A stretch of 13,166 nucleotides of DNA from Dehalococcoidia bacterium (GTDB lineage: Bacteria; Chloroflexota; Dehalococcoidia; SZUA-161), in contig JACUUS010000054.1 of assembly GCA_014859215.1 (NCBI GenBank), forward strand, positions 1-13,166, given 5' to 3'. Below the pieces are notes generated by a model. It saw only the letters and a list, made by a program, of their open reading frames with translations, was not told the origin of the DNA and ran no database searches. Positions 13,129-13,166 of the stretch are shown here, one piece after another. A program made the translations under genes and the position numbers. Position 1 is the stretch's first letter. The number at the start of each line of letters is the position of its first letter.

Positions 13129-13166
13129 CGGCTTACCTCCTTGCAGAAGCGGGGCCCGGCAGGACT
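13075..13166 (-). repeat. Direct repeat, right copy (runs off window)
   Basis: This is the partner of 8746-8837, in the same orientation and with two mismatches. It contains the SD and 18 codons of the small transmembrane peptide gene, here joined to the complete gene. The identity is unbroken up to the last base of the window, so the repeat may be longer than 92 bp. Confidence 0.95.

Overview
The window is bacterial chromosomal DNA of moderately high G+C. Rho, release factor 3, a GroEL remnant and a bacterial tRNA establish the domain. There is no phage, plasmid, IS or CRISPR signature. Gene content would fit an anaerobic Chloroflexota-type (Dehalococcoidia-like) genome, but nothing in the window fixes the phylum, so that is a weak inference.

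Layout. (1) Bases 1-1111, minus strand: transcription termination factor Rho, cut by the window edge. Upstream on the same strand lies a decayed 3' end of transaldolase (about 1194-1399). (2) Bases 1613-4963, plus strand: a sigma70-like promoter, then an XRE-cupin regulator, peptide chain release factor 3 (prfC), a nicotinamidase-like cysteine hydrolase and a stand-alone GreA/GreB C-terminal domain protein, probably one transcription unit. (3) Bases 4971-5216: a tRNA-Ala-like relic followed by an intact-looking tRNA-Val with the unusual anticodon AAC. (4) Bases 5326-7676, plus strand: an ADP-ribosylglycohydrolase (ARH3/DraG-like) whose stop overlaps the start of nicotinate phosphoribosyltransferase (pncB). 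With the nicotinamidase these form an NAD salvage and ADP-ribose-removal neighbourhood. (5) Bases 7698-7837: a decayed 3' tip of groEL. (6) Bases 7980-8633, plus strand: a UlaG-like metallo-beta-lactamase-fold hydrolase. (7) Bases 8728-13128, minus strand: a biotin-dependent acyl-CoA carboxylase pair (carboxyltransferase, then biotin carboxylase fused to BCCP), with very small genes on either side.

The most unusual structural feature is a near-identical direct repeat of at least 92 bp (8746-8837 and 13075-13166, two mismatches) flanking the carboxylase pair. Each copy carries a strong ribosome binding site and the 5' end of a tiny single-transmembrane-peptide gene. The right copy is a complete 37-residue ORF. 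The left copy is cut after 18 shared codons and ends at 23 residues. The right repeat runs off the window, so its true length is unknown.

Three separate gene relics (transaldolase, tRNA-Ala, GroEL) plus the truncated repeat copy suggest a chromosome segment assembled by repeated recombination and decay. The intact genes join NAD recycling, translation termination/transcription factors and acyl-CoA carboxylation.
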